Assembly (NCBI RefSeq): GCF_003205835.1
Contig: NZ_CP029773.1
Location: 342,501-406,500 of the forward strand
Source of the DNA: Stenotrophomonas maltophilia
GTDB taxonomy: Bacteria > Pseudomonadota > Gammaproteobacteria > Xanthomonadales > Xanthomonadaceae
Length of the DNA: 64,000 bases
Direction: 5' to 3'
Below the pieces are notes generated by a model, which ran no database searches, had not been told where the DNA came from, and saw only the letters and a list, made by a program, of their open reading frames with translations. Both the position numbers and the translations under genes were made by a program. Shown in pieces: positions 26,503 through 35,330 of the stretch. Every line of letters starts with the position of its first letter. Position 1 is the stretch's first letter.

Positions 26503-28242
26503 CTACAGGCGCAGTCCGGCGCGGGCCTTCAGCAGCTCGCGCAGTTCGTACTTGTCAGTATCGTCCAGACCCTGCTGCCGCTGCTTTGCCAACAGCTCTT
26601 CCAGACGTTGCACCAGCAGCTGTTTCTCCAGCTGGGCGACGGCATCGTGCAGTTCCTGGGTCCAGCTCGCATCGTCGCCCGGCATTGTCTGCGCGGCCAG
26701 GGTATGCAGCGACGCTTGCTCCTCACGCCCGTCGAAGTGCTCCAGCAGGGCGCCGGTGCTGATGTCCGGGCGCTGTTCGACCAGGCCCAGCAGCTCCAGC
26801 AGCAGCTCCACGCCGGGCAGGCGCAGGCCCTGGAAGTGGTGCTTGCCGCCCAGCGTCAGTGCCAGCGACGGCTGCTGCAGCAGCACGGCGATCGCGCCGC
26901 GTACCAGGCTGCGCTTGGCCACGGGCTGGATCGTTCGCGAGGGCTGGCGCTGCGGCATCGGCGCGCGTGCGGCCTGGGCGTTGCCGCCAAGGCCGGTCAG
27001 CTGCGCCAGCTGCTGCTTCATCAGATCGCCGAAGGCGCCGTCGGGAATCTGCGCCAGCATCGGCTTGGCCCGCTCGGCCAGGCGTGCCTTGCCATCGAGC
27101 GTGCCCAGGTTGATCTCGCGGGTCAGTTCATCGAAGAAGAACTGCGACAGCGGGGTGGCCTGCTTCAGGCGTTCGTTGAAGGCCTCGGCGCCTTCCTTGC
27201 GCACGATGGTGTCCGGGTCCTCGCCATCGGGCAGGAACAGGAAGAAGGCCTGGCGGCCATCCTTCATGCGCGGCAACACCGACTCCAGCGCCTTCCAGCC
27301 GGCGCGGCGGCCGGCGGCGTCGCCGTCGAAGCAGAAGAACACATCCGGTGCGTTGCGGAACAGCAGCTCGGCATGGTCCGGCGTGGTCGCGGTACCCAGT
27401 GTTGCCACCGCCTGGGTGACGCCGAACTGGAACAGCGAGACCACGTCCATGTAGCCCTCGACCACGATCAGCCGCTCGATCTTCTGGTTGGCCTGGCGCA
27501 CCTGCCACAGGCCGTACAGCTCGCGGCCCTTGTGGAACAGCGCGGTCTCGGGTGAGTTGAGGTACTTGGGGCCGTCGTCCTTCTCGAACACGCGGCCACC
27601 GAACGCGATCACCCGGCCACGGCGGTCGAAGATCGGGAACATCACCCGGTCGCGGAACTTGTCGTAGACGTGGCCGCGATCGTTCTTGGAGAACAGGCCG
27701 GCGCGGTCGAGCAGCTTCATGCGCCGCTCGTCCTTGCCCAGCGCATCGCGCAGGCCGCTGTAGCCATCCGGTGCGTAGCCGATCTGGAAGCGCGCGCGGT
27801 TCTCTTCGTCCACGCCACGGCCATCCAGGTAGCTGCGGGCCTTGTCGCTGCCCTGCAGGTTGTTCTGGAAGAACTTGGTCGCGGCATCCAGCGCCGAGTA
27901 CAGCTCGCGGCTGTCGTCCTGCTGCTGCGGGCTGCGCGGGTTCTCGCTGCGCGGCACTTCCATGCCCGCGCGCTTGGCCAGCTCATCCACCGCATCGAGG
28001 AACTCGAGGCGGTCGTAGTTCATCAGGAAGCTGATCGCGGTACCGTGCGCACCACAGCCGAAGCAGTGATAGAACTGCTTGGTGGGGGAGACCGTGAACG
28101 ACGCCGATCGCTCGTCATGGAACGGACAGCGCGCCGCGTATTCCTTGCCCTGGCGCTTCAACGGCACGCGGCTGCCCACCACCTCGACGATGTCGGAGCG
28201 GGCCAGCAGGTCGTCGATGAAAGCGTCGGGGATACGGGCCAT
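26503..28242 (-). CDS. dnaG: DNA primase
   Basis: 579 residues. Zinc-binding domain at the N-terminus (CPFHDE ... FYHCFGCGAHG, residues about 38-62), RNA-polymerase domain, TOPRIM motif VVEGYMDVVSLFQFG with the metal-binding FDGDAAGRRA (about 255-320), and a helicase-interacting C-terminal domain with lower similarity. It makes RNA primers for replication. The classic rpsU-dnaG-rpoD order is loosened here: rpsU and yqeY lie upstream on the same strand, but two unrelated genes intervene. ATG 28242 replaces a TTG two codons earlier. Confidence 0.97.
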   Translation of the reverse strand: MARIPDAFIDDLLARSDIVEVVGSRVPLKRQGKEYAARCPFHDERSASFTVSPTKQFYHCFGCGAHGTAISFLMNYDRLEFLDAVDELAKRAGMEVPRSENPRSPQQQDDSRELYSALDAATKFFQNNLQGSDKARSYLDGRGVDEENRARFQIGYAPDGYSGLRDALGKDERRMKLLDRAGLFSKNDRGHVYDKFRDRVMFPIFDRRGRVIAFGGRVFEKDDGPKYLNSPETALFHKGRELYGLWQVRQANQKIERLIVVEGYMDVVSLFQFGVTQAVATLGTATTPDHAELLFRNAPDVFFCFDGDAAGRRAGWKALESVLPRMKDGRQAFFLFLPDGEDPDTIVRKEGAEAFNERLKQATPLSQFFFDELTREINLGTLDGKARLAERAKPMLAQIPDGAFGDLMKQQLAQLTGLGGNAQAARAPMPQRQPSRTIQPVAKRSLVRGAIAVLLQQPSLALTLGGKHHFQGLRLPGVELLLELLGLVEQRPDISTGALLEHFDGREEQASLHTLAAQTMPGDDASWTQELHDAVAQLEKQLLVQRLEELLAKQRQQGLDDTDKYELRELLKARAGLRL

Positions 28243-28304
28243 GGGCAACAGGGCAGGGCGCGGCCGCCAGGGCGCGCAGCGGGGGGGCGGCGGATTCCCC
28301 TAGT

Positions 28305-29222
28305 TTACCCGCTGGCGCCGCCGGGACCGGCCTGTTCGGATTCGACCCCGGCCTTGGCCAGCTGCGCCCGTGCATGCTGACGCTCGTCGATCACTGCGGT
28401 CATCAGCGCGCCGACGAAGAATACGGCGGTGGCGTAGTAGATCCAGACCAGCGAGATCACCAGCGCGCCCATTGAACCGTAAGCGCTGCCCGGAGCCACG
28501 GTGGCGATGTAGACGCCAATCCCGTAGCGGCCGAGGGTGAACAGGATCGAGGTGATGGCACCGCCGATGAAGGCCTGGCGCCAGGCCACGCGGCGGTCGG
28601 GCAGGTAGTGGTAGAGGAAGGCGAAGGCCAGCGTGTACAGCAGCAGCGAGGTCAGGTACCCGATCGCCGGCAGTACCGAGGGCAGCTGCGCGAACACCAC
28701 CTGCAAGGCGGTAGTGGCGGTCATCGACAGGATCAGCAGGAAGCCCAGCGCCAGCACCACGCCGAACGAGAACACCCGCTTGCGCAACCAGGCCTTGACG
28801 CCTTCCAGGCGTTGGCCGCTGGTGTGGAAGATCCGGTTCAGCGCGTTCTGCAGCTGGGCGAACACCGCCGTGGCGCCCACGAACAGCAGCAGCGTGCTCC
28901 ACAGGCCGGCCAGTGAACCGACGCTGGGCTGGCTGTTGGCGTTGTGCAGCACGGTGTCGGCGACGCTGGCCACACTGCTGCCAGCGACCGAACCGATCTG
29001 GCTGATCAGCGTCTGCTGCGCCGGTGGGTACAGCGAGGCGGTCAGCCACAGCAGCAGCACCAGCAGCGGTGCCATCGACAGCAGGGCGTAGAAGGAAACC
29101 GAGGCGGCCTGGGTCAGCACGTCGATTTCGACGAAGCGCTTGGCCACCGCCATCGGGAAGCTGTCCTGCAGCTTTCCCAGGCGGGATCGGACGGCAGGCA
29201 GGAAGGCGCGGGGATGGGGCAT
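28305..29222 (-). CDS. YihY/BrkB-family inner-membrane protein
   Basis: 305 residues with six membrane helices. The family pattern includes SFYALLSMAPLLVLL and, late, GSMGALVISLVWIYYATAVFFVGA. Family members were once called RNase BN; the present assignment is a putative transporter of unknown substrate. ATG 29222 is chosen; an upstream TTG at 29264 is possible, and neither has a clear RBS. It is on the same strand as dnaG with a 62-base gap and may be co-transcribed. Confidence 0.88.
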   Translation of the reverse strand: MPHPRAFLPAVRSRLGKLQDSFPMAVAKRFVEIDVLTQAASVSFYALLSMAPLLVLLLWLTASLYPPAQQTLISQIGSVAGSSVASVADTVLHNANSQPSVGSLAGLWSTLLLFVGATAVFAQLQNALNRIFHTSGQRLEGVKAWLRKRVFSFGVVLALGFLLILSMTATTALQVVFAQLPSVLPAIGYLTSLLLYTLAFAFLYHYLPDRRVAWRQAFIGGAITSILFTLGRYGIGVYIATVAPGSAYGSMGALVISLVWIYYATAVFFVGALMTAVIDERQHARAQLAKAGVESEQAGPGGASG

Positions 29223-29435
29223 CAGCGGACAACGGTGAGGGACGGGAGAGTGTTTTTCTAGCAAATCACGACGTCATGCGGGGTGAAGCGCCTATTCAGC
29301 ACCTCGTTCCGTGAGCGTCCGCGCTATCCTTTTGGCGGACCGAAGGCGCGCAAGGGGGTTGCCGTCGCGGTATCCGGGGCCGGCTGCCGCAGCGCAGGGC
29401 CACGACATTCCAATTTCTCTACAGAAGGACGCGTT

Positions 29436-30374
29436 ATGAAAGGGATGGTCTACACCACGATGGTGTTGCTGGCGACCGTGAGCGGCTCGGCTGCCGCAGC
29501 ATCGGCCGCCTGTGAGAAGGCATTCAAGACGGTAGGGGATCCGCGCAACGGCGCGATGTACATGGCCGACATCACCGTGCCGGGGCTGAAGGTGCAGAGC
29601 GCGCTGGACCAGCTGCGGCAGATCGGTGCGGAGGATGAATTCGAAGTGGGCGGGCAGCTGGTGGAAGGCAATACCGGCAACCAGTACCTGATCCAGACCA
29701 AGGGGCTGCGTACGCCGCTGGTGCTGATCGGCACCGCCGACCACACCGGCCGGGTCACCCTTGCGACGAAGCTGGCGCGTGGCCAGACGATCGGCCAGGA
29801 AGAGGCGCGGCAGTCGATGTGCGCCATGCTGGACAAGCTGAAGGGGGGCAGCCAGGGCGAAGCGCTTGCCGCGGCGGCGCGCTCGAAGCAGCCCATGCCT
29901 GCGCCGGAAGAGGTGGCCGCGCCGGACCTGTCCAAGAAGATGGGCAAGGAAGTGCGCAGCACGATGGCGGCCTACAATGCCGCCGGCAGCTTCAAGGACC
30001 TGATGCTGGGAACCACCACCAACAAGGAAGACCTGGGCGATCGTTCGGCCACCTTCCTGCCGCTGTACGCGAAGTACATCGGCCGCCGATACCGCATCGA
30101 CGGGCAGGTATATACGGTCAATCGGAACAGCTACTCCACCCGCCCGGGTGAAGTGGGGTCGATCAACTACCTGGTGACGCCGGAACGCGGCCTGCTGCGG
30201 ATCCGCCAGAACGACTCCTTCAACAACAACAACTACACCATCCGCTGCGAGTTCGCGCCGGACCAGGCTGCCAACTTCAGCATGCTGCGCGAGCGTGACT
30301 GGGCAAAGCTGGAAGGCGAGGTGAGCTCGCTCGAGGGCAGCTCGATGACCCTGCGCAACTGCCGCCAGGTGTAA
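29436..30374 (+). CDS. Secreted protein of unknown function
   Basis: 312 residues. AAGGA lies 7 bases before ATG 29436, and a signal peptide is cleaved within AAAASAA. The middle is Ala/Lys-rich, and the C-terminal region (YIGRRYRIDGQVYTVNR ... LEGEVSSLEG) has the alternating beta pattern of an OB-like fold. Three cysteines could form disulfides. I do not recognise the family. It interrupts the rpsU-yqeY-dnaG gene line on the opposite strand, suggesting an insertion, and it has its own hairpin terminator. Confidence 0.82.
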   Translation: MKGMVYTTMVLLATVSGSAAAASAACEKAFKTVGDPRNGAMYMADITVPGLKVQSALDQLRQIGAEDEFEVGGQLVEGNTGNQYLIQTKGLRTPLVLIGTADHTGRVTLATKLARGQTIGQEEARQSMCAMLDKLKGGSQGEALAAAARSKQPMPAPEEVAAPDLSKKMGKEVRSTMAAYNAAGSFKDLMLGTTTNKEDLGDRSATFLPLYAKYIGRRYRIDGQVYTVNRNSYSTRPGEVGSINYLVTPERGLLRIRQNDSFNNNNYTIRCEFAPDQAANFSMLRERDWAKLEGEVSSLEGSSMTLRNCRQV

Positions 30375-30400
30375 GCGGCAGCGCCACCACGTGCCGTCAT

Positions 30401-30428
30401 GACAAGGCCCGCATTTGCGGGCCTTGTC
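30401..30428. terminator. Hairpin between convergent genes
   Basis: A perfect 13-bp stem GACAAGGCCCGCA / TGCGGGCCTTGTC with a TT loop. No long T tract follows, but the position between a plus gene and the minus-strand yqeY-like gene fits bidirectional termination. Confidence 0.75.
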
Positions 30429-30451
30429 GTATCCGGCAGGTGCGGCGAGGT

Positions 30452-30898
30452 TCAGCCGGCCAGCTGCTGCTTGACCAGCTTGGACACCAGGCCCATGTCG
30501 GCCTGGCCGGCCAGCTTGGGCTTCAGGGCGCCCATCAGCTTGCCCATATCGGCCGGGCCGGAGGCGCCGGTCTCGGCGATGGCGGCCTGGATGGCGGCCA
30601 CGATCTCGGCTTCGCCCATCTTGGCCGGCAGGTAGGCTTCGATGACCACGATCTCGGCGCGCTCGATCCCGGCCAGGTCTTCGCGGTTGGCGGCTTCGAA
30701 CTGGCTGACCGAGTCCTTGCGCTGCTTGACCATCTTGTCGAGCACGGCGATCACGGCGGTGTCATCCAGCTCGATGCGCTCGTCCACTTCGCGCTGCTTG
30801 ATGGCGGCGTTGATCAGGCGGATCACGCCCAGCTTGTGCTTCTCGCCCGCCTTCATGGCGGCCTTCATGTCTTCGGTGAGCTGCTGCTTCATGCTCAT
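30452..30898 (-). CDS. YqeY/GatB-like domain protein
   Basis: 148 residues, all-helical. It begins MSMKQQLTEDMKAAMKAGEK and contains IEAYLPAKM and MGKLMGALKPKLAGQADMG, the signature of YqeY proteins (tail domain of GatB/GatE amidotransferases). A role in tRNA-dependent amidation is suggested by similarity but unproven for the stand-alone protein. GAGG precedes ATG 30898. It commonly sits between rpsU and dnaG, as it does here. Confidence 0.93.
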   Translation of the reverse strand: MSMKQQLTEDMKAAMKAGEKHKLGVIRLINAAIKQREVDERIELDDTAVIAVLDKMVKQRKDSVSQFEAANREDLAGIERAEIVVIEAYLPAKMGEAEIVAAIQAAIAETGASGPADMGKLMGALKPKLAGQADMGLVSKLVKQQLAG

Positions 30899-30952
30899 GA
30901 GGAACCTCGTGGTGGTAGGTGGGGCGGGGCGGATGCCCGAACCCGGAAACGC

Positions 30953-30982
30953 AAAAAGCCGGCGACGCTCGCGCGTGCCGGC
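30953..30982 (-). terminator. Terminator after rpsU
   Basis: On the minus strand AAGCCGGC ... GCCGGCTTTTT, about 50 bases past the rpsU stop and before yqeY. It may attenuate rather than fully stop transcription, since yqeY follows on the same strand. Confidence 0.75.
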
Positions 30983-31031
30983 TTCGGCTCCATCGCGACG
31001 GGCAGGCCCGCCGCAATGAAGATGCGTCCGA

Positions 31032-31247
31032 TCAGTACAGGCGCTGACGCTTGGTGACGTCGCGCGACGAGCGGCGCAGCTGACGCTTCACAGCAGCGGC
31101 GGCCTTGCGCTTGCGCTCCTGGGTCGGCTTTTCGTAGAACTCGCGCTTGCGGGTTTCGGCCAGCACACCGGCCTTTTCGCAAGTGCGCTTGAAGCGGCGA
31201 AGAGCAAACTCGAAGGGCTCGTTCTCGCGGACTTTGACGCTGGGCAT
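31032..31247 (-). CDS. rpsU: 30S ribosomal protein S21
   Basis: 71 residues starting [20 protein letters not shown] and very rich in Arg/Lys, the S21 hallmark. It helps the 30S subunit select mRNA start regions. GGAG lies 6 bases before ATG. A good sigma70-type promoter is visible upstream, and the gene diverges from tsaD, the usual proteobacterial arrangement. Confidence 0.97.
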
Positions 31248-31295
31248 GGAATCTCCGGGACACAGTAGAACCGGGTCACGCCCGGCGAGCCGCAC

Positions 31296-31323
31296 ATTAT
31301 AGCGGCGAATCAACAAACTGCAA
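31296..31323 (-). promoter_or_regulatory. rpsU promoter
   Basis: On the minus strand TTGCAG and a consensus TATAAT are separated by 16 bases, about 50 bases upstream of the rpsU ATG. Confidence 0.75.
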
Positions 31324-31413
31324 GCGGCCAACCCTGAATACGGGCCGGGGGTTCGAAAGCAGTGAGATCTGCACGTCCCCCGAGGGGGCGGCAGGGGCGT
31401 CATAATAGCAGGC

Positions 31414-32439
31414 ATGCGAGTCCTTGGCATCGAATCTTCCTGTGATGAGACCGGCGTGGCGGTGTATGACACCGACCTGGCCGGCAGCGCGGCCCTGCGC
31501 GCCCATGCGGTCTACAGCCAGATCGCCCTGCACGCCGAATACGGTGGTGTGGTGCCCGAACTGGCCAGCCGCGACCACGTCCGCAAGCTGCTGCCGCTGG
31601 TGCGACAGACCCTGGCCGACGCCGGCCTTGGCGTGGACGACATCGACGGCGTGGCCTATACGGCCGGGCCCGGCCTGGTCGGGGCACTGCTGGTCGGCGC
31701 GGGCGTGGCGCGTTCGCTGGCCTGGGCGCTGGAGGTGCCGGCGGTGGGCGTACACCATATGGAAGGCCACCTGCTGGCGCCGTTGATGGAAGACGATCCG
31801 CCGGAAGCGCCGTTCGTGGCGCTGTTGGTGTCCGGTGGGCATACCCAGCTGGTGGCGGTGGACGCGATCGGCCAGTACCGCCTGCTGGGCGAGACCCTGG
31901 ACGATGCGGCCGGCGAGGCCTTCGACAAGACCGCCAAGCTGATGGGCCTGCCGTACCCGGGCGGCCCGCAGCTGGCCAGGCTGGCCGAGCAGGGCAGGCC
32001 GGGGGCCTACCGCTTCGCGCGGCCGATGACCGACCGCCCGGGGCTGGATTTCAGCTTCTCCGGCCTGAAGACCCAGGTCCTGATGGCCTGGCGCGACAGC
32101 GACCAGAGCGAGCAGACCCGCGCTGACATCGCCCGGGGCTTCGAAGACGCCGTGGTCGAGACCCTGTCGATCAAGTGCGAGCGCGCGCTGGAAGCGGCCG
32201 GGACCAATGTGATCGTGGTGGCCGGCGGTGTCGGTGCCAACACGCGCCTGCGCGCCCGCCTGCAGCAGATGGCCGAGCGCCTCGGCGGACGGGCCTGTTT
32301 CCCGCGGCCGGCGTTGTGCACCGACAACGGCGCGATGATCGCCTTCGCCGGCGCGCTGCGGCTGCAGGCCGGCCAGCACAGCCCGCCGAAGGTGGACGTG
32401 ACCCCGCGTTGGGATATGGCGACGCTGCCGGCGGTCTGA
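31414..32439 (+). CDS. tsaD: tRNA threonylcarbamoyladenosine transferase subunit TsaD
   Basis: 341 residues of the ASKHA fold. It starts [18 protein letters not shown], has the metal-binding HHMEGH (near 114), VSGGHTQL, and the late [10 protein letters not shown] and CTDNGAMIA motifs. With TsaB and TsaE it adds the t6A modification to tRNAs reading ANN codons. It is essential in most bacteria. It diverges from rpsU. No clear RBS; CATAAT lies only 8 bases before the ATG, so a very short or absent leader is possible. Confidence 0.97.
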
Positions 32440-32458
32440 GTTCCAACGGCCGCTCCCT

Positions 32459-32481
32459 GTAGCGTCGAGCCATGCTCGACT
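32459..32481 (+). repeat. SMAG-type repeat after tsaD
   Basis: GTAGCGTCGAGC-CAT-GCTCGACTG, GTCGAGC stem subclass. Confidence 0.85.
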
Positions 32482-32495
32482 GCGCGTGATCCAGG

Positions 32496-33149
32496 CTACG
32501 CACGCGCGCCCAACGGCGACGCTGCCAATACCGTCGTCGCCCGCTCATGGCGCTGCAGCCACCCCAGAGTGTGCGGGCAGCGGGCGTGGATCAGCCGTCC
32601 GATCGCCGCCAGGTCGGCACCGATGTCGCGTTCCAGGATGGGTTCGTGGTGGGCGATGCGGTTGCGCAGGAGGCGGATGCGGTCGAGGTCGGCATGGATG
32701 GACCGACGCAGGACGGACAGCGGCACCGAGGGTGCGTGTGGCAGCGCCAGGCCCATGGTCCCGGCCCAGATCGAATGCTCGAACCGTCGAGCGAACAATT
32801 GCTGCCAGAAGCCGAATCGCAGTTTGGCGATGACCTCCGGTACATCCCGCGGAGCTCCGGCGCTGCCGCGGACATCGCATAGCGAGGCAAGGGCGCCTTC
32901 GGCAGGAAGGCTGCGCAGCAGCGCTGGATGCCAGGGCCAGCATCGACCATAGCGATGCACCAGCGCCGTAGCGGCTGCATTGCGGATCACGACTTCACAG
33001 ATATGCAACGGTGGCAGGAGAGCAGCACACATCTGCATGTTCCAGGCATAGAGCGTGGCTGGATCGGCTGCGCAACGAGAAGCGATGCGCTCGTAGGTCG
33101 ACCATCTCTGCCGGGATAGCGCTGCCTGCAGGATCCTGCTTTCCTTCAT
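32496..33149 (-). CDS. Abi-like protein with HEPN-type RNA-cleavage motif
   Basis: 217 residues, soluble, no signal peptide. GGAG lies 7 bases before ATG 33149; earlier in-frame starts lack support. The C-terminal half contains RNRIAHHEP (near 161-169), an Rx4H arrangement characteristic of HEPN nucleases and conserved in Abi-like (AbiD/AbiF type) phage-exclusion proteins. The N-terminal half (WSTYERIA ... LYAWN ... EVVIRNAAATAL) also fits that family. No antitoxin or partner gene is adjacent. A defence or toxin role is inferred from family, not shown. Confidence 0.78.
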   Translation of the reverse strand: MKESRILQAALSRQRWSTYERIASRCAADPATLYAWNMQMCAALLPPLHICEVVIRNAAATALVHRYGRCWPWHPALLRSLPAEGALASLCDVRGSAGAPRDVPEVIAKLRFGFWQQLFARRFEHSIWAGTMGLALPHAPSVPLSVLRRSIHADLDRIRLLRNRIAHHEPILERDIGADLAAIGRLIHARCPHTLGWLQRHERATTVLAASPLGARA

Positions 33150-33291
33150 CAACTCACTCCGAGGGAACGTGGTTTCACCTTGACCCTGGGAACGAGGCAG
33201 GAACATCAGAAAACGGCATCATGATCGTCGGTGTTTTTTCGTGGATCGGCTCGGTTTTTCACCCGGTCGTCTGCCGTGACGCATTTGCCAA

Positions 33292-33320
33292 TTGACTGGT
33301 CTGGGGGGCACTCCTAACCT
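33292..33320 (+). promoter_or_regulatory. Promoter of the candidate small RNA
   Basis: TTGACT, a 17-base spacer and TAACCT, with no reading frame positioned behind it. The expected start point is about 33327. Confidence 0.6.
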
Positions 33321-33326
33321 TGCGGC

Positions 33327-33417
33327 GTGTGCTCCGGGACTCGCGGCTGGATTCCAGCTTCCCCCGGGGACGTTGAGAGGTACCAAAGGGCCCCGCTAGC
33401 AGGGCCCTTTGTCTTTT
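33327..33417 (+). ncRNA. Candidate small RNA
   Basis: The roughly 90-base stretch after the promoter folds in an orderly way. CTCCGGG (33332-33338) pairs with CCCGGGG (33363-33369) around an inner hairpin GCTGG-ATT-CCAGC (33346-33358). A terminator hairpin AAAGGGCCC / GGGCCCTTT (33385-33410) and GTCTTTT follow. No convincing open frame with an RBS lies here. The 365-base interval 33150-33514 otherwise holds no gene. I cannot assign it to a named RNA family. Confidence 0.55.
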
Positions 33418-33514
33418 CTGAAGCCGTGTCCCTGCCGGCTGCTCATCGCCCGTTCCGGGCAGGCTCACCGCCGTGCCGTTACCATGGCCCCCTGTACTCG
33501 GGCTGGTAAGCGCA

Positions 33515-33868
33515 ATGGACAAGGTTTTCATCGAGGGGCTGACGATCGACGCCCTGATCGGTATCTACGATTGGGAACGACGGATCCGCCAGGACCTGGT
33601 GTTCGACCTGGAAATGGGCTTCGACAACCGTCGTCCCGCGGCCTCCGACGACATCGCCCATACCCTGAACTACAAGGCGGTGAGCAAGCGCCTGGAGCAG
33701 TTCGTGCGCGAGTCGGAATTCGGCCTGGTGGAAACCCTGGCCGAGCGCTGCGCACGGATCGTGCTGGACGAATTCGACGTGAAGTGGCTGCGCCTGAAAC
33801 TGAGCAAGCCCGGCGCGGTGCGTGGCGCGCGCGCGGTGGGCGTGATCATCGAGCGCTCGCGGGACTGA
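33515..33868 (+). CDS. folB: Dihydroneopterin aldolase
   Basis: 117 residues. MDKVFIEGLTIDALIGIYDWERRIRQDL at the start and LRLKLSKPGAV near 95-105 (catalytic lysine region) are typical of FolB. It cleaves or epimerises 7,8-dihydroneopterin in folate synthesis. ATG 33515 is selected on similarity; GGTAAG lies just upstream. A SMAG element follows the stop. Confidence 0.95.
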   Translation: MDKVFIEGLTIDALIGIYDWERRIRQDLVFDLEMGFDNRRPAASDDIAHTLNYKAVSKRLEQFVRESEFGLVETLAERCARIVLDEFDVKWLRLKLSKPGAVRGARAVGVIIERSRD

Positions 33869-33872
33869 TCCG

Positions 33873-33895
33873 GTAGTGCCGGCCGCTGGCCGGCA
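33873..33895 (+). repeat. SMAG-type repeat after folB
   Basis: GTAGTGCCGGCC and its complementary arm GGCCGGCAC, 4 bases after the folB stop. Confidence 0.88.
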
Positions 33896-33930
33896 CCCCC
33901 AACAACAACGACAACGCAAGGAGACAACTG

Positions 33931-35202
33931 ATGGTGGACGCGGTGGTGGCGGTACAGTGGCTGGAACGGCTGCAGAACACACTGGAACCCTATCCCGGCG
34001 CCTACCTGGCGTTGATGATCTCAGCCCTGCTGATCGCCGCGGGCCTGGCCAACTGGGTGACCAAGCGCATTCTCGTGCGCGGCCTGCGGCGCCTGCTGCA
34101 GCGCCTGCCCGGCGCCGAGTCCGGGCGCGGCAGCCACCTGATGCGGGTGATCTCGCGCCTGTCCAACGTGGTGCCCAGCCAGGTGATCGCCTCGGGCATC
34201 ACCCTCATTCCCGATCTGCCGCCAGGCCTGGTCAACGTCATCATCAAGCTGTGCATCGTATGGGCCGTACTGACGGTGTCGATGGCGTTCTCGCATGCGC
34301 TGGACGCGGCCAACAGCTTGTACGAACGCAAGCCCGATGCGCGCAACAAGCCGATCAAGGGCTACCTGCAGGTGGTCAAGATCGTGGTGTTCGTGGCCGC
34401 CGGCCTGTCCATCATCGCCACCCTGCTGGGGGTGAAGCTGGGCCCGCTGGTGACCGGCCTGGGCGCGGCCACAGCGGTGCTGATGCTGATCTTCCAGGAC
34501 ACCATCCTGTCGCTGGTGGCCAGTGTGCAGATCAGTGGCGATGGCCGCGTGCGCATCGGCGACTGGATCGAGATGCCCAGCCAGAACGCCGACGGTGACG
34601 TCATCGATATCGCGCTGCATACCGTCACGGTGCAGAACTTCGACAAGACCATCACCACCATCCCGACCAAGAAGCTGGTGACCGAGTCGTTCAAGAACTG
34701 GCGCGGCATGCAGGAGGCCGGTGGCCGCCGCATCAAGCGCGCGCTGTACCTGGACCAGCACAGCGTGGGATTCCTGGACAAGGGCGACCTGGCCTTCCTC
34801 GGCGAATTCGCATTGCTGCGTGACTACCTGCAGGAGAAGGAGCAGGAGCTCGGCCAGTGGAACGGGCGCCTGCGCGAGCAGGGCGTGGCCGAGGTCAACA
34901 GCCGCCGGGTGACCAACCTGGGCACCTTCCGTGCGTACGTGGAGCGCTATCTGCGCAGTCACCCGGGCATCCATACCGACATGACCCTGCTGGTGCGGCA
35001 GCTGCAGCCGACCACCGAGGGCCTGCCGCTGGAGCTGTACTGCTTCACCCGCAGCACCGCCTGGGGCGAGTACGAGGCGGTGCAGTCGGACATCTTCGAC
35101 CACCTGCTGGCGATCCTGCCGGCCTTCGGCCTGCGGGTGTTCCAGGCCTCCAGCGACGCCATGTTGATGGCCGGGCAGCGCCAGTTGGCCGGCTCGGAGT
35201 AA
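33931..35202 (+). CDS. MscS-family mechanosensitive channel, YbdG-like
   Basis: 423 residues with about five membrane helices and a pore region near residues 160-200 (GPLVTGLGAATAVLMLIFQDTILSLVAS). The cytoplasmic beta domain has DWIEMPSQNADGDVIDIALHTVTVQNFDKTITTIPTKKLV, the YbdG-type signature. A long C-terminal cytoplasmic part follows. It releases solutes on membrane tension or senses osmotic stress. AAGGAG lies 9 bases before the ATG. Monocistronic. Confidence 0.92.
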   Translation: MVDAVVAVQWLERLQNTLEPYPGAYLALMISALLIAAGLANWVTKRILVRGLRRLLQRLPGAESGRGSHLMRVISRLSNVVPSQVIASGITLIPDLPPGLVNVIIKLCIVWAVLTVSMAFSHALDAANSLYERKPDARNKPIKGYLQVVKIVVFVAAGLSIIATLLGVKLGPLVTGLGAATAVLMLIFQDTILSLVASVQISGDGRVRIGDWIEMPSQNADGDVIDIALHTVTVQNFDKTITTIPTKKLVTESFKNWRGMQEAGGRRIKRALYLDQHSVGFLDKGDLAFLGEFALLRDYLQEKEQELGQWNGRLREQGVAEVNSRRVTNLGTFRAYVERYLRSHPGIHTDMTLLVRQLQPTTEGLPLELYCFTRSTAWGEYEAVQSDIFDHLLAILPAFGLRVFQASSDAMLMAGQRQLAGSE

Positions 35203-35289
35203 GCTGCGATGCCTCCGGCCGGACCGTACGGATCCGGCTGGAGCCTGAAACTGAATGACGAAACCTCTCGCCAAATGGCTCGGGATCGC

Positions 35290-35317
35290 TAGAATGCCGG
35301 GCTTGTAAACGTTTTCA
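35290..35317 (+). promoter_or_regulatory. Putative -10 element and LacI-type operator before the GH3 gene
   Basis: TAGAAT (35290-35295) is a good -10, though no clear -35 precedes it. It is followed at 35304-35317 by TGTAAACGTTTTCA, a near-perfect dyad with a central CG, the form recognised by LacI/GalR-family repressors. The site overlaps the likely start of transcription, 13 bases before the GTG start codon. Confidence 0.65.
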
Positions 35318-35330
35318 TCAAGGACTGCTG

